DNA of 64,000 nt from assembly GCA_030568195.1 (NCBI GenBank), contig JAJLTO010000010.1, positions 124,001-188,000 on the forward strand. Direction: 5' to 3'. A program made the position numbers and the translations under genes. Source of the DNA: Dipodascopsis uninucleata var. uninucleata (taxonomy: Eukaryota; Ascomycota; Lipomycetes; Lipomycetales; Lipomycetaceae). The notes below the pieces were generated by a model, which had not been told where the DNA came from, ran no database searches, and was given only the letters and a program-made list of their open reading frames with translations. Below, piece by piece: positions 1-14,355 of the stretch (position 1 is the first letter of the stretch; every line of letters begins with the position of its first letter).

Positions 1-308
1 TCTTTGTCGGTCATATGTGTGACCATACCTTCAATAAACTCGACGTGATTCTGTACATCTTCAGAAAATGAGCCCGGACTTTCGAAGGTTACTTTAGCAA
101 AGCCCGGATCAACTATTGCCCGAGGAATAGCAATCGGACTCATTATTCCTCGACGAGATTCGATAACAGTAATGCGGGGCATATCAAGAGGTTTCATCGA
201 AGCACAAGCAAACTTGGTGAACGAATCAATAAATGCATGACCCCCAAGACAACCACCTATAACCACGATATGTGGCTTGTCGGGCCCTTCAGAGGTCGAG
301 TTTGTCAT
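1..308 (-). CDS. AMID/AIF-like FAD-dependent oxidoreductase, 5' part only
   Basis: The frame starts with ATG at 306-308 and stays open for 102 codons to the window edge, so only the N-terminus is present. Residues 14-23 form a beta strand and a glycine-rich turn (HIVVIGGCLGG) typical of an FAD-binding Rossmann fold, followed by an acidic end of the second strand (RITVIES). The stretch that includes SPIAIPRAIVDPG resembles the AMID/FSP1 group of NAD(P)H-dependent flavoproteins. Such enzymes pass electrons from NAD(P)H to quinones. The canonical GxGxxG is here GGCLGG, a mild variant. The gene diverges from SCP2 across about 2 kb. The family assignment rests on the first hundred residues only. 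Confidence 0.7.
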   Translation of the reverse strand, partial: MTNSTSEGPDKPHIVVIGGCLGGHAFIDSFTKFACASMKPLDMPRITVIESRRGIMSPIAIPRAIVDPGFAKVTFESPGSFSEDVQNHVEFIEGMVTHMTDK

Positions 309-2275
309 TATCGAGGAATGAGTACTGACTTTTCTATTAGTGTACGTAGAGGTGCTATAACTGGTAGTTAAAAGCTGAAGGAACAATGAAAAATACGCGC
401 TGTGTCTGTAAGAGTGAAAGCGATCTCTGCACCTAAGAGGACTACTAACTTTATATACAGAAGCTGACGATGGTTTATTTCTAAATATTGCGGCGAACAT
501 AGACCAGATCAACGAAACAGAAAATAATTATGAACAGAGAGGACTCTGCTAGCTTTTTAAATTCAGATCTTCTAGATCTGCACGCCAGTTACACTGGTGA
601 AAACAATAAAGGTCAACCCAGTACCTTAAAATTTATTCCGATAGACCGGTCTGGGCAAGAAGAGTGGATATGCGGGAACGAAACCGAAACAGAATTATAA
701 CCACAGTATCCACCAAAGAACAGTATGCAAATTTTAAAAAGAAAGCACAGTTTATTAACCAATATGTATTTTTACTCCGTATTGTGATGTGTTCAAGCAG
801 CTTTTCATACCTAGAAGTGAAGATATGATGATATATATGTATGTCTTCACGCTTTTTTATTAATCTAATCTCCTCGGGTTTATATGCGCTTTGAAGTATT
901 GCACCCCGGCGTTAAAGCATTAGCTCGCACGTAACTTAGTCATCGGATCAGATAACTACTAACAAACTCCTGAACGATTGTCGTCGTCGTGTGTCGATTC
1001 ATTAACTTTAAAAAAAAATGTGTAACAGCAACCGGGATTCACAGGATCTGATAAAATTAAAGTTCATCAAACGTCGAGTTTGCTAAATGAGCCCCCTTTT
1101 TCAGCAGGGCTAGGACAACTTGTTGAGTAAAACTGGAAATATTTTAACGATTCTCGATATTAAGTTTCTGAGCAGATTATGCCTCGGACTTCAAGAGAGA
1201 TTGGTAATTTAGTTCTCAGAGTATTCTAGATATATCGCATTGATAGTAGGAGAAACTAAGACTGATTGTTTGCCCAAGTATTGAAGATAGCAATACAAGG
1301 TCATCCTCCGTTTGCTCCGGATTACATGTAGGCAAGCTCTGGCAAATAAACTGGGGTACAGTGGTCTCCTTGGACGGAAAAGTTGGCCTTGCGATAATTT
1401 ATTATCGTTGTGCAGCTATCGTAGTGTTTTACAATTATTACTAAATCCTGACACGTCATAACCAGATAGTTCAGCTGAGTGAGTACCAGTCGCTCCTGAC
1501 AGAGGTGCCGCTCGTTAAACTCCAAGCGAGTAGCGTGCCCTGATAGCCGCACCTCTTTATTTTATCTATCTGCCGTGTCTATTATATAGTAGATAGCTAA
1601 CAAACTGGCTTTTCTCCATGTGCATATTGGACTAACATATTTGTCATTAGCTGCAATACTGAAGGTATTCCTAGAAAGTTAAAAAGTTAGAAAGTTAGAA
1701 AGTTAGGTAGCCTCGCTAGATGTCATGCTATTGCCAGCAGTTAAGAGGCTTGAATAATAGCCGGCTGTATGGATAGCTCCATCATCACGATGCGTCAATA
1801 ATGCGATCACTGTAATCTATACAGTACAATACCCTCATAAACAAACTGTCGGCATACTTTGAGAATGCCAGCAAGCTCTATGCGGGGTGCATCTGGTACC
1901 AGATCTCGTGATGACCCTAGCCCTGTAATATTTCTTAAGTATGTAAGTTATACGATATAGCAAGGTGAAGATCTGCTGATGATGCTAGGTAATATTCACA
2001 TGTACATGGTCTATACAACTACTTCCGTCGGTAATTCGAGGATCTCTCCTCTTAAATTTTCTTACCTGATTGTAAGCATGAATAAATCTTTATATACTGT
2101 AAAAATTATGAACATCATATTTTTATGAATTTTCTGTAATATCACTCTTTAACAGATTACTTGTTATATAGCTTTCATATCTCTACACATTTAATACATT
2201 AAAGTATTTATCCAGTGTTCAGCGTAGTTCTTAGAAAAATCTTTCTCTTTACGATTTTATACAAGTGTATCCAAT
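309..2275. other. Long divergent intergenic region, no gene recognised
   Basis: About 1.97 kb lies between the divergent starts of the FAD oxidoreductase and SCP2. No convincing coding frame, tRNA or repeat family is visible. The longest open frame (1322-1552, minus) lacks an ATG. Four tandem copies of an 8-mer AAAGTTAG (first copy ends in A) lie at 1675-1706. Confidence 0.6.
1675..1706. repeat. 4 x 8-bp tandem repeat (AAAGTTAG)
   Basis: Units start at 1675, 1683, 1691 and 1699; the first differs only in its last base. It sits about 570 bp before the SCP2 start. It may be a simple microsatellite; no function is implied. Confidence 0.85.
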
Positions 2276-2967
2276 ATGTCTCTCAAAAATGGTAAGGTTG
2301 CTTACGTCTCTTGGAGGAATCTTGTCAGTGGCTACTAGGATGCGAGTTGAAGATCCTTGTGATTAACTCGCCAGGATGGAGGGATCTTGATATTGATGGA
2401 CATATCTTACGATTTTGGATCCCAAGTCTAATAAAACATCTCGATTTAGATGCTTTTCCCTCGTCTGGAGCGTTTGATCTTATCAAATCGGCTTTGTCCA
2501 ACGATAAAGAGAAGCAGGACGCCATCAAAAAGGTAAGCGAGCAGATAACTACTGAAGATTAGGAGTTGGATAGCAAAATAGATATACTAATGATGTGTAT
2601 ATCACAGGGAGGCGCAATTTTTGCCTTCACTTTGGAGAATGGAGGTAAAACTGAGTCATGGTTTATTGACTTGAAGTCTTCTGGTGCTGTTGGCAAAGGT
2701 CTCGGTCCAGAAGGCAAAAAGGCTGACATCGTTCTCACGCTAAGCGATGAGAACTTCGGAAAACTCATTGATGGAAAGGTAAACTTTATTCTTTCTCTAT
2801 AACGAAAGAAATTTAGTAGTAAAGATTTCTAATTATTTATTTATATACAGGCAAATGCCCAGAAGCTGTTCATGGCAGGAAAGTTGAAGGTCAAGGGAGA
2901 CATGATGAAGGCTACAAAGGCTGAAGCTGTCTTAAAGACGGCTCAGACTAAGAAGTCTAAGCTCTAA
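2276..2967 (+). CDS. SCP2: Sterol carrier protein 2 domain protein, peroxisomal
   Basis: Four exons: 2276-2291, 2450-2532, 2608-2778 and 2851-2967, giving 128 residues. The first exon codes only MSLKN plus one base and joins to [16 protein letters not shown]. The product is a stand-alone SCP2 sterol/lipid-binding domain ([20 protein letters not shown], later [18 protein letters not shown] and [19 protein letters not shown]), close in size to fungal SCP2/POX18-type proteins. It ends in SKL, a canonical type 1 peroxisomal targeting signal, so it should be imported into peroxisomes, where the family binds acyl-CoA and sterols and supports beta-oxidation. All splice phases agree and each intron has a CTAAT-type branch site. 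Confidence 0.93.
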
Positions 2968-3847
2968 TGGAAATATTGAGTTGTTTTACTATTTCTGTTA
3001 ATGAATAAACGAACTTAAAGAAATGTCATATGGATCCTGCTTCATAAGCTCATGGTGACAAATTGTGCTCATAGGACGAGCGGGTAGGCTGTATGGCATC
3101 CCGTATATGTAAGCGCTGTTTCGGTCTAAAAGATGTAAGCGTAGATCGTAAAAAGGACCCTTAAACCTCGCATTTCTCTTAAACCATTATTGGTTGCGGC
3201 CATACCTAGAAGAAAACACAGTTCCCCGTCCGATCAACACTAGTTAAACTTCTATGGGCCTACTTAGTACTGCAGTGGGAGACCATGCTGGAATCGTTGG
3301 TGTTGCAATCCTTTTTTTGTTCCTAGCAATCAAAATTCATTTTCCTACAAGCTCTTTAATATACAATGCTCAAAAGCGAAACTTTCATGAAAAGTCGCTT
3401 AATCTCGGGAAAGTTTTGTATTCTGAAATTATGAATATATATTTGTATTTGAGATGCATACGCCGATGTAGAAAATTCAGCAGTCCATTTTCAGGGGTTG
3501 TCCAAGTTAATAGTAACAGATAAGAGGCTATGCAATTGAGAACTATACCTTCATAAACAGAGAAGCAATGTAACTCCAATTTTTCAATAATCATTCTGAT
3601 ACTAATATGCGTGCTGTAGTCATCGATATATGAGAGTCATATAAAATTGCACAGTAATCAAATATTAGAAACCTATTTAAGTCACTAGTAAAGAAAGTAC
3701 ATGCTTTAAAAGTCTAATATCGAGGGAGTTCCGTTATTACAGCCCAATGACTTATCTCTACATGTTCCAAACATATTTACCTAACATTCTATATCTCAAT
3801 TGTTAACTTATCTTTCACGTAAATCCAATTGATCGTCAATATCAAAA
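2968..3847. other. Intergenic, SCP2 to amidase
   Basis: About 880 bp between two plus-strand genes. An 89-codon ATG frame at 3254-3523 has one hydrophobic segment but no recognisable family, and I do not call it a gene. Nothing else is seen. Confidence 0.5.
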
Positions 3848-5692
3848 ATGGCAACAGTTCTTGAAACTTTGGTTGCAAAGGCTATCCAAATTCGTGACGA
3901 TTCATGTGCTAAGGTAGAACCACCTTTGCCAGAGCTACCAGATCCGCTTCCTCTCAATGTCACTGGGCTTGCGCGACAACTGTTGACTAAGGAAGAATGT
4001 GACATAACGGAAACCGATCCTATTTTGCTGATTAATGGGTTGGCGAAGGGCGAGCTCAAGTCTGTTACTGTTACCAAGGCGTTCCTTCGAAGAGCTGCCC
4101 TTGCTCAGAAGTTGGTATGTGCCTCCTCAATACCCTCTAGTTTATTTTAGTTCCATGACAAAGGTCGGAGAGAATCCGTAATATATGGAATTTTATAGTT
4201 GTCTGGTTTATTGTATGCAAGAACCTAACAAGTTTTCTGTTTAGCTGAACTGCTTGACGGAGCTATTATGGGATGAGGCTCTCGAGGCTGCTGCTGCTTG
4301 CGATGCTTATCTGGAGAAATACAAGAAGCCAATTGGGCCATTTCACGGTCTTCCATTTTCCTCCAAAGAACATTTCTCGGTAAAGGGACATCGCACAAAT
4401 GCCTCCTTTGTAGCTTGGGTTAATGATGTTTCTGAAGAGGATGCGCACGTTATTAAACTCATGAAGAAGATGGGAGGTGTGTTGTTCGCTCGTACTACTC
4501 AACCACAGCTCATTATGCACATAGAAACTGACTCGGTCATATATGGTACTACTTGCAATGCCTATAATCGTAATCTTAGTTCAGGTGGTTCTACTGGAGG
4601 AGAAGGTGCTCTACTTGGCTTCAATGCGACTCCATTAGGTATGGGAACTGACATAGGCGGATCCGCTCGTGGCCCCGCTTCTTTCAATGGCCGCTATGGG
4701 CTTCGACCGACCTCATTCCGAGTTCCCATGGGCGGACTTAAGGGTCCTGGAGGAGGAGTGGGCTCAATAACAGGATCAATTGGTCCTCTTGCACAGAGTC
4801 GTGCTACCATGGAATACTTCATGAAAAACATTATTGCTTGTGAGCCTTGGTTCACTGAACCTGCCGTCTTTCCAGTTCCTTGGAGAGAAAATGCTCTTGT
4901 TCCAGGGAAACTCAAGATTGGAATATTGTACTGTGATGGCGTCGTGAAGCCACACCCACCCATTTATCGTGCCATGAATATGGTTGTTGATGCTCTCAAG
5001 AAGAGCGTTCCTGGATGGGACATTCAGCTCGTTGAATGGGAGGCCAAGCAGCACGATCTTGCATGGGAGCTCATTTCTACGCTGTACTATACTGATGGTG
5101 GGGCTGCTGCCAAGGAGCTGATGGCTTCTGTGGGAGAGGAACCTCTCCCACTATCTAAGTGGATTCTCACAGAGAATCCTAATGTTCGTATGAGAACTAT
5201 CCCAGAAGTTAGTGCCCTTCATCAGCAACGAGACGCTTATCGTGACATGTATGCTAAGTATTGGAATGAATCAGGAAAAGAGGATGGGCATCCCGTAGAC
5301 GTTATCCTATGCCCTGCAGGTCCCACTGTAGCTTGCGAGCATAATACTGCGAGATATTGGGCATATAATGCACAGTGTAAGTTTTTTGATTTTTGCCGTC
5401 TTTTATAAATATTGTTTGGGTTTTTTTGTGGCTAACGATAATATTACTTATAGGGAATTTTATTGATAGTCCAGCTGCTGTCTTCCCTGTAACTACCGTC
5501 AGTCAGGATTTGGATCTTCCTGAAAAACATTATGTTCCAATGAACGAGCAAGACAAGTCATACTACGAAATGTACTCTCCTGAGAAGTTTGTTGACGCTC
5601 CTGTAAACTTGCAGCTTGTTGGTAGAAGGTTTTGTGATGATGTCGTTTTACAGGCTATGAAGATTGTCGAACAAGCTCTTGGTCGCGCATAA
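3848..5692 (+). CDS. Amidase signature family hydrolase (fungal acetamidase/FAAH-like)
   Basis: Three exons: 3848-4114, 4245-5376 and 5454-5692; 545 residues. It has the whole amidase-signature layout: the catalytic Lys in LPFSSKEHF (about K130), the cis-Ser in SSGGSTGGEGAL (about S205) and the nucleophile Ser in GTDIGGSARGP (about S229). The usual GGSSGG is GGSTGG here, but the serine that belongs to the triad is kept. C-terminal residues (DSPAAVFPVT, LQLVGRRFCDDVVL) fit fungal acetamidases and fatty-acid amide hydrolases. It hydrolyses an amide to a carboxylate and ammonia or an amine; the substrate cannot be read from sequence. No targeting signal is evident. The CCTAACA branch site in intron 1 and a GCTAACG in intron 2 support the model. 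Confidence 0.92.
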
Positions 5693-6000
5693 TGTAGAAC
5701 TACATAACCACAGTTTCTAGTTGTAATAATATAATAATGTTTCGTATTGTCTTTTGTAATATTTAATTGAATGCGCAAAACAACGTAAGCAGATTGAGCC
5801 GTGCTATCTTGGTATAAAAACAGTTGATGCTGATTTAAGGGTTTGTCTTCAGGTGATGCCGTTGGGAGGAACCATTCTATAATTTTGAAAGCCGTGTCAA
5901 ATTTTTTCACTCGCGAATATTTTTCTAGAGAGCTAGAAGGCTTCAGATTACATTATATCATACTAAGCATTATATTATTATAATAGAATATATTGCGAAA
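5693..6000. other. Intergenic, amidase to ENP2
   Basis: A short AT-rich gap between two plus-strand genes. It contains AATAATA-type stretches suitable for polyadenylation and nothing else I can name. Confidence 0.5.
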
Positions 6001-7860
6001 ATGGTATTGAAGTCTACATCTGCGACTAATCATACTGTATATCAGATATCTGGTACCAATACTTCGAGATCTTTACCAGAATGGATAGTTCGAAAGCGTC
6101 GGCGAGATCTTAAAAATGATGCAGGTATGTTAAAGAGATCCCTAACATGGAATACCCTATGAAAGAAATCATAAATGAGTTATTGAGGAATATTGCTTAA
6201 TAATAAGAATTTCTAATGTGAGTAACCTTCGGGTGCGACTTATATAGAGTATAATTCTCGGATAGAATTGATTCAAGACTTCGAATTTTCAGAGGCGTCG
6301 AATCGTATCAAAGTTTCTCCTGATGGTAATTATGCTATGGCAACGGGAACATACAAACCTCAGATACATGTTTATGACTTCGCAGAACTGTCATTAAAAT
6401 TTGCAAGACATACAGATGCAGAAAATGTAGATTTTCTCATTCTCTCTGACGACTGGACAAAGTCTGTGCATCTTCAGAATGATCGATCTCTTGAATTCCA
6501 CACCAAAGGTGGAATTCATACGAGAACAAGAATACCAAAATTTGGAAGAGCGATGTCATATAGGCCTACTAACTGTGATCTTTATGTCGGCGCTTCAGGT
6601 AATGAGGTTTATAGACTCAACTTAGATCAAGGGAGATTTATGAATCCTCTAGATTTGGGAGAGGGTATTGGCGGTTGTAACTGTCTAGATATCAACCCGG
6701 CTCATGAATTACTTGCTTTTGGATTGGAGAATAACACAGTTCAATTCTGGGACCCTCGAAGTCGTAGTAAAGTTTTACAAATGGAAATGGATAATCGATC
6801 CAGTATTGATGATTCTAGTGTTGGTTTAGGAGGAGGCATAACTGCTGTGTCATTTAGGAACAATGGTCTCAACTTAGCTATTGGTACTAGTTCGGGTCAA
6901 ACGATTCTGTACGACTTACGAAGCCCTCAACCTTTACTGAAAAAGGAGCAAGGATACGGTATGCCTATAAATCAGCTTATATGGTTAAATAGTGGATTGA
7001 AAGATAGTAGCGAAGATACTGCATTACTCTCTGCTGATAAGCGAATCGCTAAAATATGGAGTACTAGAGACGGAAAACCAATAACGTCGATTGAGCCATC
7101 TGTAGATATTAATTACGTCACTCACGTTCCTGACAGTGGCTTATTCTTTCTTGCCAATGAAGGTTCCCCAATGCACACATATTTTATTCCGTCGCTCGGC
7201 CCCGCACCTAATTGGTGCTCTTTCATTGAGAATGTTACAGAGGAGCTGGAAGAAGCACCAGTCACTACTGTTTATGATAACTACAAATTTGTCACGAGAA
7301 AGGAATTAGTAGCACTGGGACTTGCACATCTTGCTGGAACTAATGTTGTCAGAAGTTACATGCATGGCTTTTTCATTGATATGCGCTTGTATGAACAAGC
7401 TAAACTTATCAGTAATCCATTTGCGTATGAGGAACACAAAGAACGTGAAATTCGCAAGCGGATTGACAAAGAACGTGAGTCTCGTATCAGGACTTCTTCG
7501 AAGCTTGGAGTCAAGGTCAACAAGTCACTCGCAGATAAGCTTGCTAAATCTGCAGAGAAGGCTGCCAAGAAGGCAGCAAGAGAAGCACGCTATAAGCAAA
7601 GGGCTGCTGATATTCAACAAGAACTCGAAGACAACAATGAAAATGCTACTACTGAAATTTTACCTGAGAAGAAAGAGTCTGATAGATTTGTTGATGACCG
7701 TTTTAAGACTGTATTTGAAGATCCAGACTTTGAAGTTGACGAAGATACCATTGAATTTCAGCAGTTGAACCCTACCAGATCAGCAAACCCTACAAAATTT
7801 TCTGACGATGAGAGTGAAGGTGACGAGTATGACTATGATTCTGATGAAAAGAGACTTTAA
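6001..7860 (+). CDS. ENP2: Enp2/NOL10 ribosome biogenesis WD-repeat protein
   Basis: Two exons: 6001-6124 and 6248-7860; 578 residues. The N-terminus (MVLKSTSATNHTVYQISGTN, SRSLPEWIVRKRRRDLKND) and the block beginning RIELIQDFEFSEASNRIKVS match the Enp2/NOL10 family nearly residue by residue. WD-like repeats fill residues 40-360, followed by the conserved EELEEAPVTTVYDNYKFVT region, the YMHGFFID helix and a basic, coiled KEREIRKRIDKERESRIR segment. The acidic C-terminus (DESEGDEYDYDSDEKRL) is typical. Enp2 is a nucleolar component of the 90S/SSU processome, needed for 18S rRNA maturation. The intron interrupts the conserved DLKND-AEY junction. Confidence 0.97.
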
Positions 7861-8191
7861 CTTAGAGCTAGCCTCTTGCATTATTACATTTTATGTTCTA
7901 AAAGATTTTTTGTTTGTTTATTTTTCCTATATTATTGCATGATAAATTATACAGTTGGAATCCTGAGATAGGCGCTCTTTTTGATTGTTATAAATATTTT
8001 AATGAATGTACTATAAACCAATTGAAAATCACACTGAGCTAAGCAGACAGACGATTAAGAAAAAGTTATGATATGGAATCAACAGTGTAGGGTATTTATT
8101 TGCTCTCTCATATATATACTTTCTTTGGTATTGAATAATATTTGATTACCTGTAAGCTTATTATTAATATGAATTATTGGTATCAAACATA
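7861..8191. other. Convergent 3' intergenic gap
   Basis: This gap lies between the 3' ends of ENP2 (+) and the orphan gene (-). It is AT-rich with several T runs, as expected for opposing polyadenylation regions. No gene is seen. Confidence 0.5.
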
Positions 8192-9391
8192 TTAGTTGGA
8201 TTTAATGTGAAGCCATTTGAAACTCTTCCATGTCCGCTTAGATTCAGCTTTCTTAATATCACCAATGTTTTCTTCGTAAATCTCTGTGACACTGAAGTCT
8301 TTTATATTCAGAGGTTCGATATGATTGATAGTGATTTTTTCCGACAAATTTTCACGTTCAGAGCGTCTTGGTCTTTTATCTGTATTATTAGGTGACGATA
8401 TTTGATTACCGGCCATGAACTCGTCCCATATTTTCGACTCTCTTAATTTAAGATATCTCAGTTTTTCTTCCTCTATTTCGAAAGCAGCCCTTGCTACAGA
8501 TAGTCTTGCAGCAGCGCTTTCACTGACATCTGGATACTGTTCTTGAAAGTGCCGTGAGTATTGTTCTGTTCTGTTTGCCCATTCTTTCCAATATTTTACC
8601 TTCGAACGTTGGTCATTACAATAGACGCAGTTGGAAAAAAGCGGATGCTGATTCTTGTCCATGTATAACCATTGATCCTCATCTTTTGCCATATTCTCTT
8701 TGCGACATCCTTCATCAACTGAGTCTCTTATGGTAGAATGTATTGTGCTGCAGCCATCTAAAATCATGGAAATCTCTCCGTCTTCGTAAAAAGGACTTTC
8801 TGTAGCTCTCGTTGTGAGCTCTGAAAGATCGATCTCAGAGATATGTTCTCTCTTTCGATACGACATATGATCCTTAGTCAAATCTTTTAAAAGTATTGAA
8901 CCGGGTTTATCATATCTCAGGGATGCATTTTTATGAATTGACAAATAAAACGATGCAGGATCAAGGGTTGGCTCTCGACCTGCATATGGTGCTGACACAC
9001 GATAGTTGTTGGTACTCTGGTCATCAGATGAACTCAAAGATTGACTAGCAGAATTTCTGTTTCTACCGCGTCTGTTTCTACCTTTCAACAAAACTTCACC
9101 CACGATGCGGTCCACTCTATTAGGGTCAACAGGCATTCCTTGCTCAAATACCCGTTGAATTCTCTTTTGATATTCTTGTATCTCATCGTCATATTTAAAT
9201 ACCGGAACTTCGTGGTCGTCAATAACCAGCGTTCGTTGCACACTCTCTGTCAGGGACTCCACAGATTTTTGTGCCTTATTGGATGCTATACTACTGCTAG
9301 AGAATAATGATGACGATCTGGAGCCACGTTTTATATTGCTAGTAAGGAAAGGGTCTCCAATATCCAACTGGGATTTCATAATACGGGACAT
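8192..9391 (-). CDS. Unrecognised protein, 399 aa
   Basis: A single open frame starts at ATG 9389-9391. The frame is open 24 codons further upstream but holds no other ATG. I do not recognise the family. Visible parts are a Ser-rich start (about residues 24-38), an acidic and hydrophobic stretch (VIDDHEVPVFKYDDEIQEY, about 56-74), a basic patch KGRNRRGRNRN (103-113), a CVYC pair (255-258) and a likely coiled coil near 296-325 (ARLSVARAAFEIEEEKLRYL). There is no signal peptide or membrane segment. The length, the lack of stops and the mixed amino-acid use support a real gene. It runs in the same direction as RPN7, about 400 bp downstream of it. Function is unknown. Confidence 0.75.
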   Translation of the reverse strand: MSRIMKSQLDIGDPFLTSNIKRGSRSSSLFSSSSIASNKAQKSVESLTESVQRTLVIDDHEVPVFKYDDEIQEYQKRIQRVFEQGMPVDPNRVDRIVGEVLLKGRNRRGRNRNSASQSLSSSDDQSTNNYRVSAPYAGREPTLDPASFYLSIHKNASLRYDKPGSILLKDLTKDHMSYRKREHISEIDLSELTTRATESPFYEDGEISMILDGCSTIHSTIRDSVDEGCRKENMAKDEDQWLYMDKNQHPLFSNCVYCNDQRSKVKYWKEWANRTEQYSRHFQEQYPDVSESAAARLSVARAAFEIEEEKLRYLKLRESKIWDEFMAGNQISSPNNTDKRPRRSERENLSEKITINHIEPLNIKDFSVTEIYEENIGDIKKAESKRTWKSFKWLHIKSN

Positions 9392-9795
9392 TGGGATTTT
9401 ATGAAAGGTGTCAAGCACTTCCAGTATTAAAGAGAGTGCAAAACGAACGAAACTGTATCCCAAATAAAATAAAGAACAAAGAAAATATGAGCTGAATAAA
9501 GTGTTGCTATATAGAACCGTAGCTTATTTGATTTCGGTGATGAATATAGAATATTGAACTAGAAAACAGATATATTTGGACACAGTATATAGTGTCTCAA
9601 TTTCATATACCGACCTAAGATTGGGAAATGAAACGATGAAACAGTACAATTTATAAAAGAACTCGGATTTATATAGAACGGAAAATAATGCATATATAAA
9701 TTAAGTAAGAGCACATAGCATACAATAAAGTCGGACTATCGAACTAGAGCCAAACGTCAATCACCAGATCCTAGCCTTTTTGGTAATCAAATATT
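9392..9795. other. Intergenic, orphan gene promoter and RPN7 3' end
   Basis: An AT-rich gap between two minus-strand genes. It should hold the promoter of the 399-aa gene and the RPN7 polyadenylation region. No specific motif is recognised. Confidence 0.45.
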
Positions 9796-11217
9796 CTAAG
9801 CAACTCGTTCAGATCCACTCATACGCACAGCAGTACCGTACTTCTGTAATCGCGTTAATAATACGTCTCCCTGCTTAATAAGCTTCTGATATTGTGCATT
9901 CTTGTTATCAGGTCGATTTGTTTCAATTATACCATTGACCCTGTCAATGACACAGTTGATTTTCTTCTGAGGAATGAATTTTGAGAGATCACTAGTTATT
10001 AATAATATGTTAGTACTAAGATCAAAGACCAATCTAAAAAGATGACATGAATGTGAAATCATAATACTTACTTGTCCAAGAATTCTTCGCTGACACCGAA
10101 TGCGTCGGCCATGCTCTTCAAGCTTAGTGCTTTGTAGGACTCAAGTAATTGAGTGTAACCCTTCCGACGCATTTCCTTTACATAGTACTTCGAATGAGGA
10201 GCAATGTATCTATTGACCTTAAGATGACTCTCATCGACTTCTAAGAGCGCTTTGAAAAACGTTGCATAATCGCAAAGATATAATGAGTTTGTCATAGTCG
10301 CCAATGGTTCTAGAGAAGGTGTTGTGGGCAACAGAGACAAAACCTCAGGCGAATCAATTACTTTGGTCTTCAAAGGAACACGACCAAGCGCGACACCTGC
10401 GGAAAGAACAGCATATGCAACAACCTCCTCATATGTGCAAATCTCGGTTGACGTAAACGTTGATAAACTATCGAGAAGCAGATCCGCAGCCTCGGAAAAC
10501 TGTCGAATAGATAATCTATAGATGCCATCATACGTTTTTAAACGATTTCGGCGGTCCCAATCTCCTCCTCTGTCAATGAGCACCTTAACATTCTCAAGCT
10601 CCGTCCCAATAAAAGGCATATCATCGAAAAAGAGGCGCACTCTGATGATAGTGAAGATGATATCGATTTTTGATCCAAGTCCTGGTGTCAGATCGTATGC
10701 CTTTCTAAGCGCAAAAATGGATTTTTCCTGCATATTGAGCAACCCAATAAGTTAGTCGATTTCACTTTTAGAAATAGTATCCCATTAAGCCATCGTTTCT
10801 AAAAAATCCCATTGAATCGAGAATAGAAGTATTATCTATTATAAACGCATTCTCTGATGAATCTAATCGAGTTGTACGTACCTTGTCACCGACACTTGAC
10901 CAGAACTCGCCAACCTTTACCCATCCTTCTGCCATCTCCATCTCACCGCCAGCTTCTTCACCTTCTTCTATGTCCTTCTCCAATGCCTTAGCATCTTCTT
11001 CATTCTTTTCTGCCATCTCCTTGTATTTCGCTTCATCCCATGGTATCTGTGACATTCCAAGCGTTGAATGGAGATAGTAGTACAATGGGGCCATTGATTT
11101 GTCGTCAATAGCTTTCAACAGATGCTTCAGCGACTCCTCCTGCAGCTCTGTAGGCAAACTAGGCGTTCGTAAAACGAAAATGTCCTGCGCCAACGACAAG
11201 TCTGGATTCTGTGCCAT
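9796..11217 (-). CDS. RPN7: 26S proteasome regulatory (lid) subunit Rpn7
   Basis: Three exons: 11217-10882, 10727-10072 and 9991-9796; 395 residues. The start is the first ATG of the open frame (MAQNPDLSLAQDIFVL). The body (GGDWDRRNRLKTYDGIYRL, EAADLLLDSLSTFTS, KVIDSPEVLSLL) and the C-terminal PCI domain (QLLESYKALSLKSMADAFGV, INCVIDRVNGIIETNRPD, LLTRLQKYGTAVRMSGSERV) match Rpn7/PSMD6 throughout. Rpn7 is a scaffold of the lid of the 19S particle, which recognises and deubiquitinates substrates. The last intron contains TACTAAC, and joining across it recreates FLDNDLSKF exactly as in relatives. The start lies about 400 bp from DBP2, so the two probably share a divergent promoter region. Confidence 0.97.
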
Positions 11218-11625
11218 CTTTCTTAGATAAGTCTCAGCTGCGTTGATGAAATCTAGCAATCTTGTATATTAAATCTACTCTTCCTGATCTCTTAGCTTAT
11301 ACAAGTTGACCCGTATTTTTCTTCGCTTTCGCGGGCTTCGTATGTCACTAAATCATCATTTGTGATTTTTGTGATTGTTTTGTGAGTTGGTTGTGAAGTG
11401 GCAATATTCTGTGGTTAGAGTTTTCTAATAAAAAAATTTCTCAACGCCAGATTTTTTACTTCCCAAAAATTTTCTTGATACACTGACGCTGCAGAACTCA
11501 TAACATTATCGAAGTTATTCAGTCTCTTTATATATGATAATTGGAGATCTAATTTAGAATAGACATTTATACCTACATATACATCTACTTATCTATACAC
11601 AACCATTTATAGTATAAAACTTATC
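11218..11625. other. Divergent promoter region of RPN7 and DBP2
   Basis: A 408-bp gap between divergent starts. TTTATATATGA at 11527-11537 is a plausible TATA element for DBP2. AGTGGCAA at 11397-11404 is one base from the core of the Rpn4/PACE site known in Saccharomycotina proteasome promoters; one partial match is weak evidence. Confidence 0.45.
11527..11537 (+). promoter_or_regulatory. Possible TATA element of DBP2
   Basis: TTTATATATGA lies about 90 bp before the DBP2 start codon in the plus orientation. TATA-like strings are common in AT-rich DNA, so this rests only on its position. Confidence 0.3.

Positions 11626-14355
<2,730 letters not shown>

Noticed and set aside
1322-1552. 76-codon open frame on the minus strand
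   Set aside because: It starts at GTG, has no ATG, no family match and no splice partner.
3254-3523. 89-codon ATG frame with one hydrophobic helix between SCP2 and the amidase
   Set aside because: Only the first third looks protein-like; no known family or conserved end. It could still be a small gene, but the sequence alone does not support it.
7322-7768. 148-codon frame inside ENP2 in another phase
   Set aside because: A shadow of the ENP2 reading frame, which is conserved end to end.
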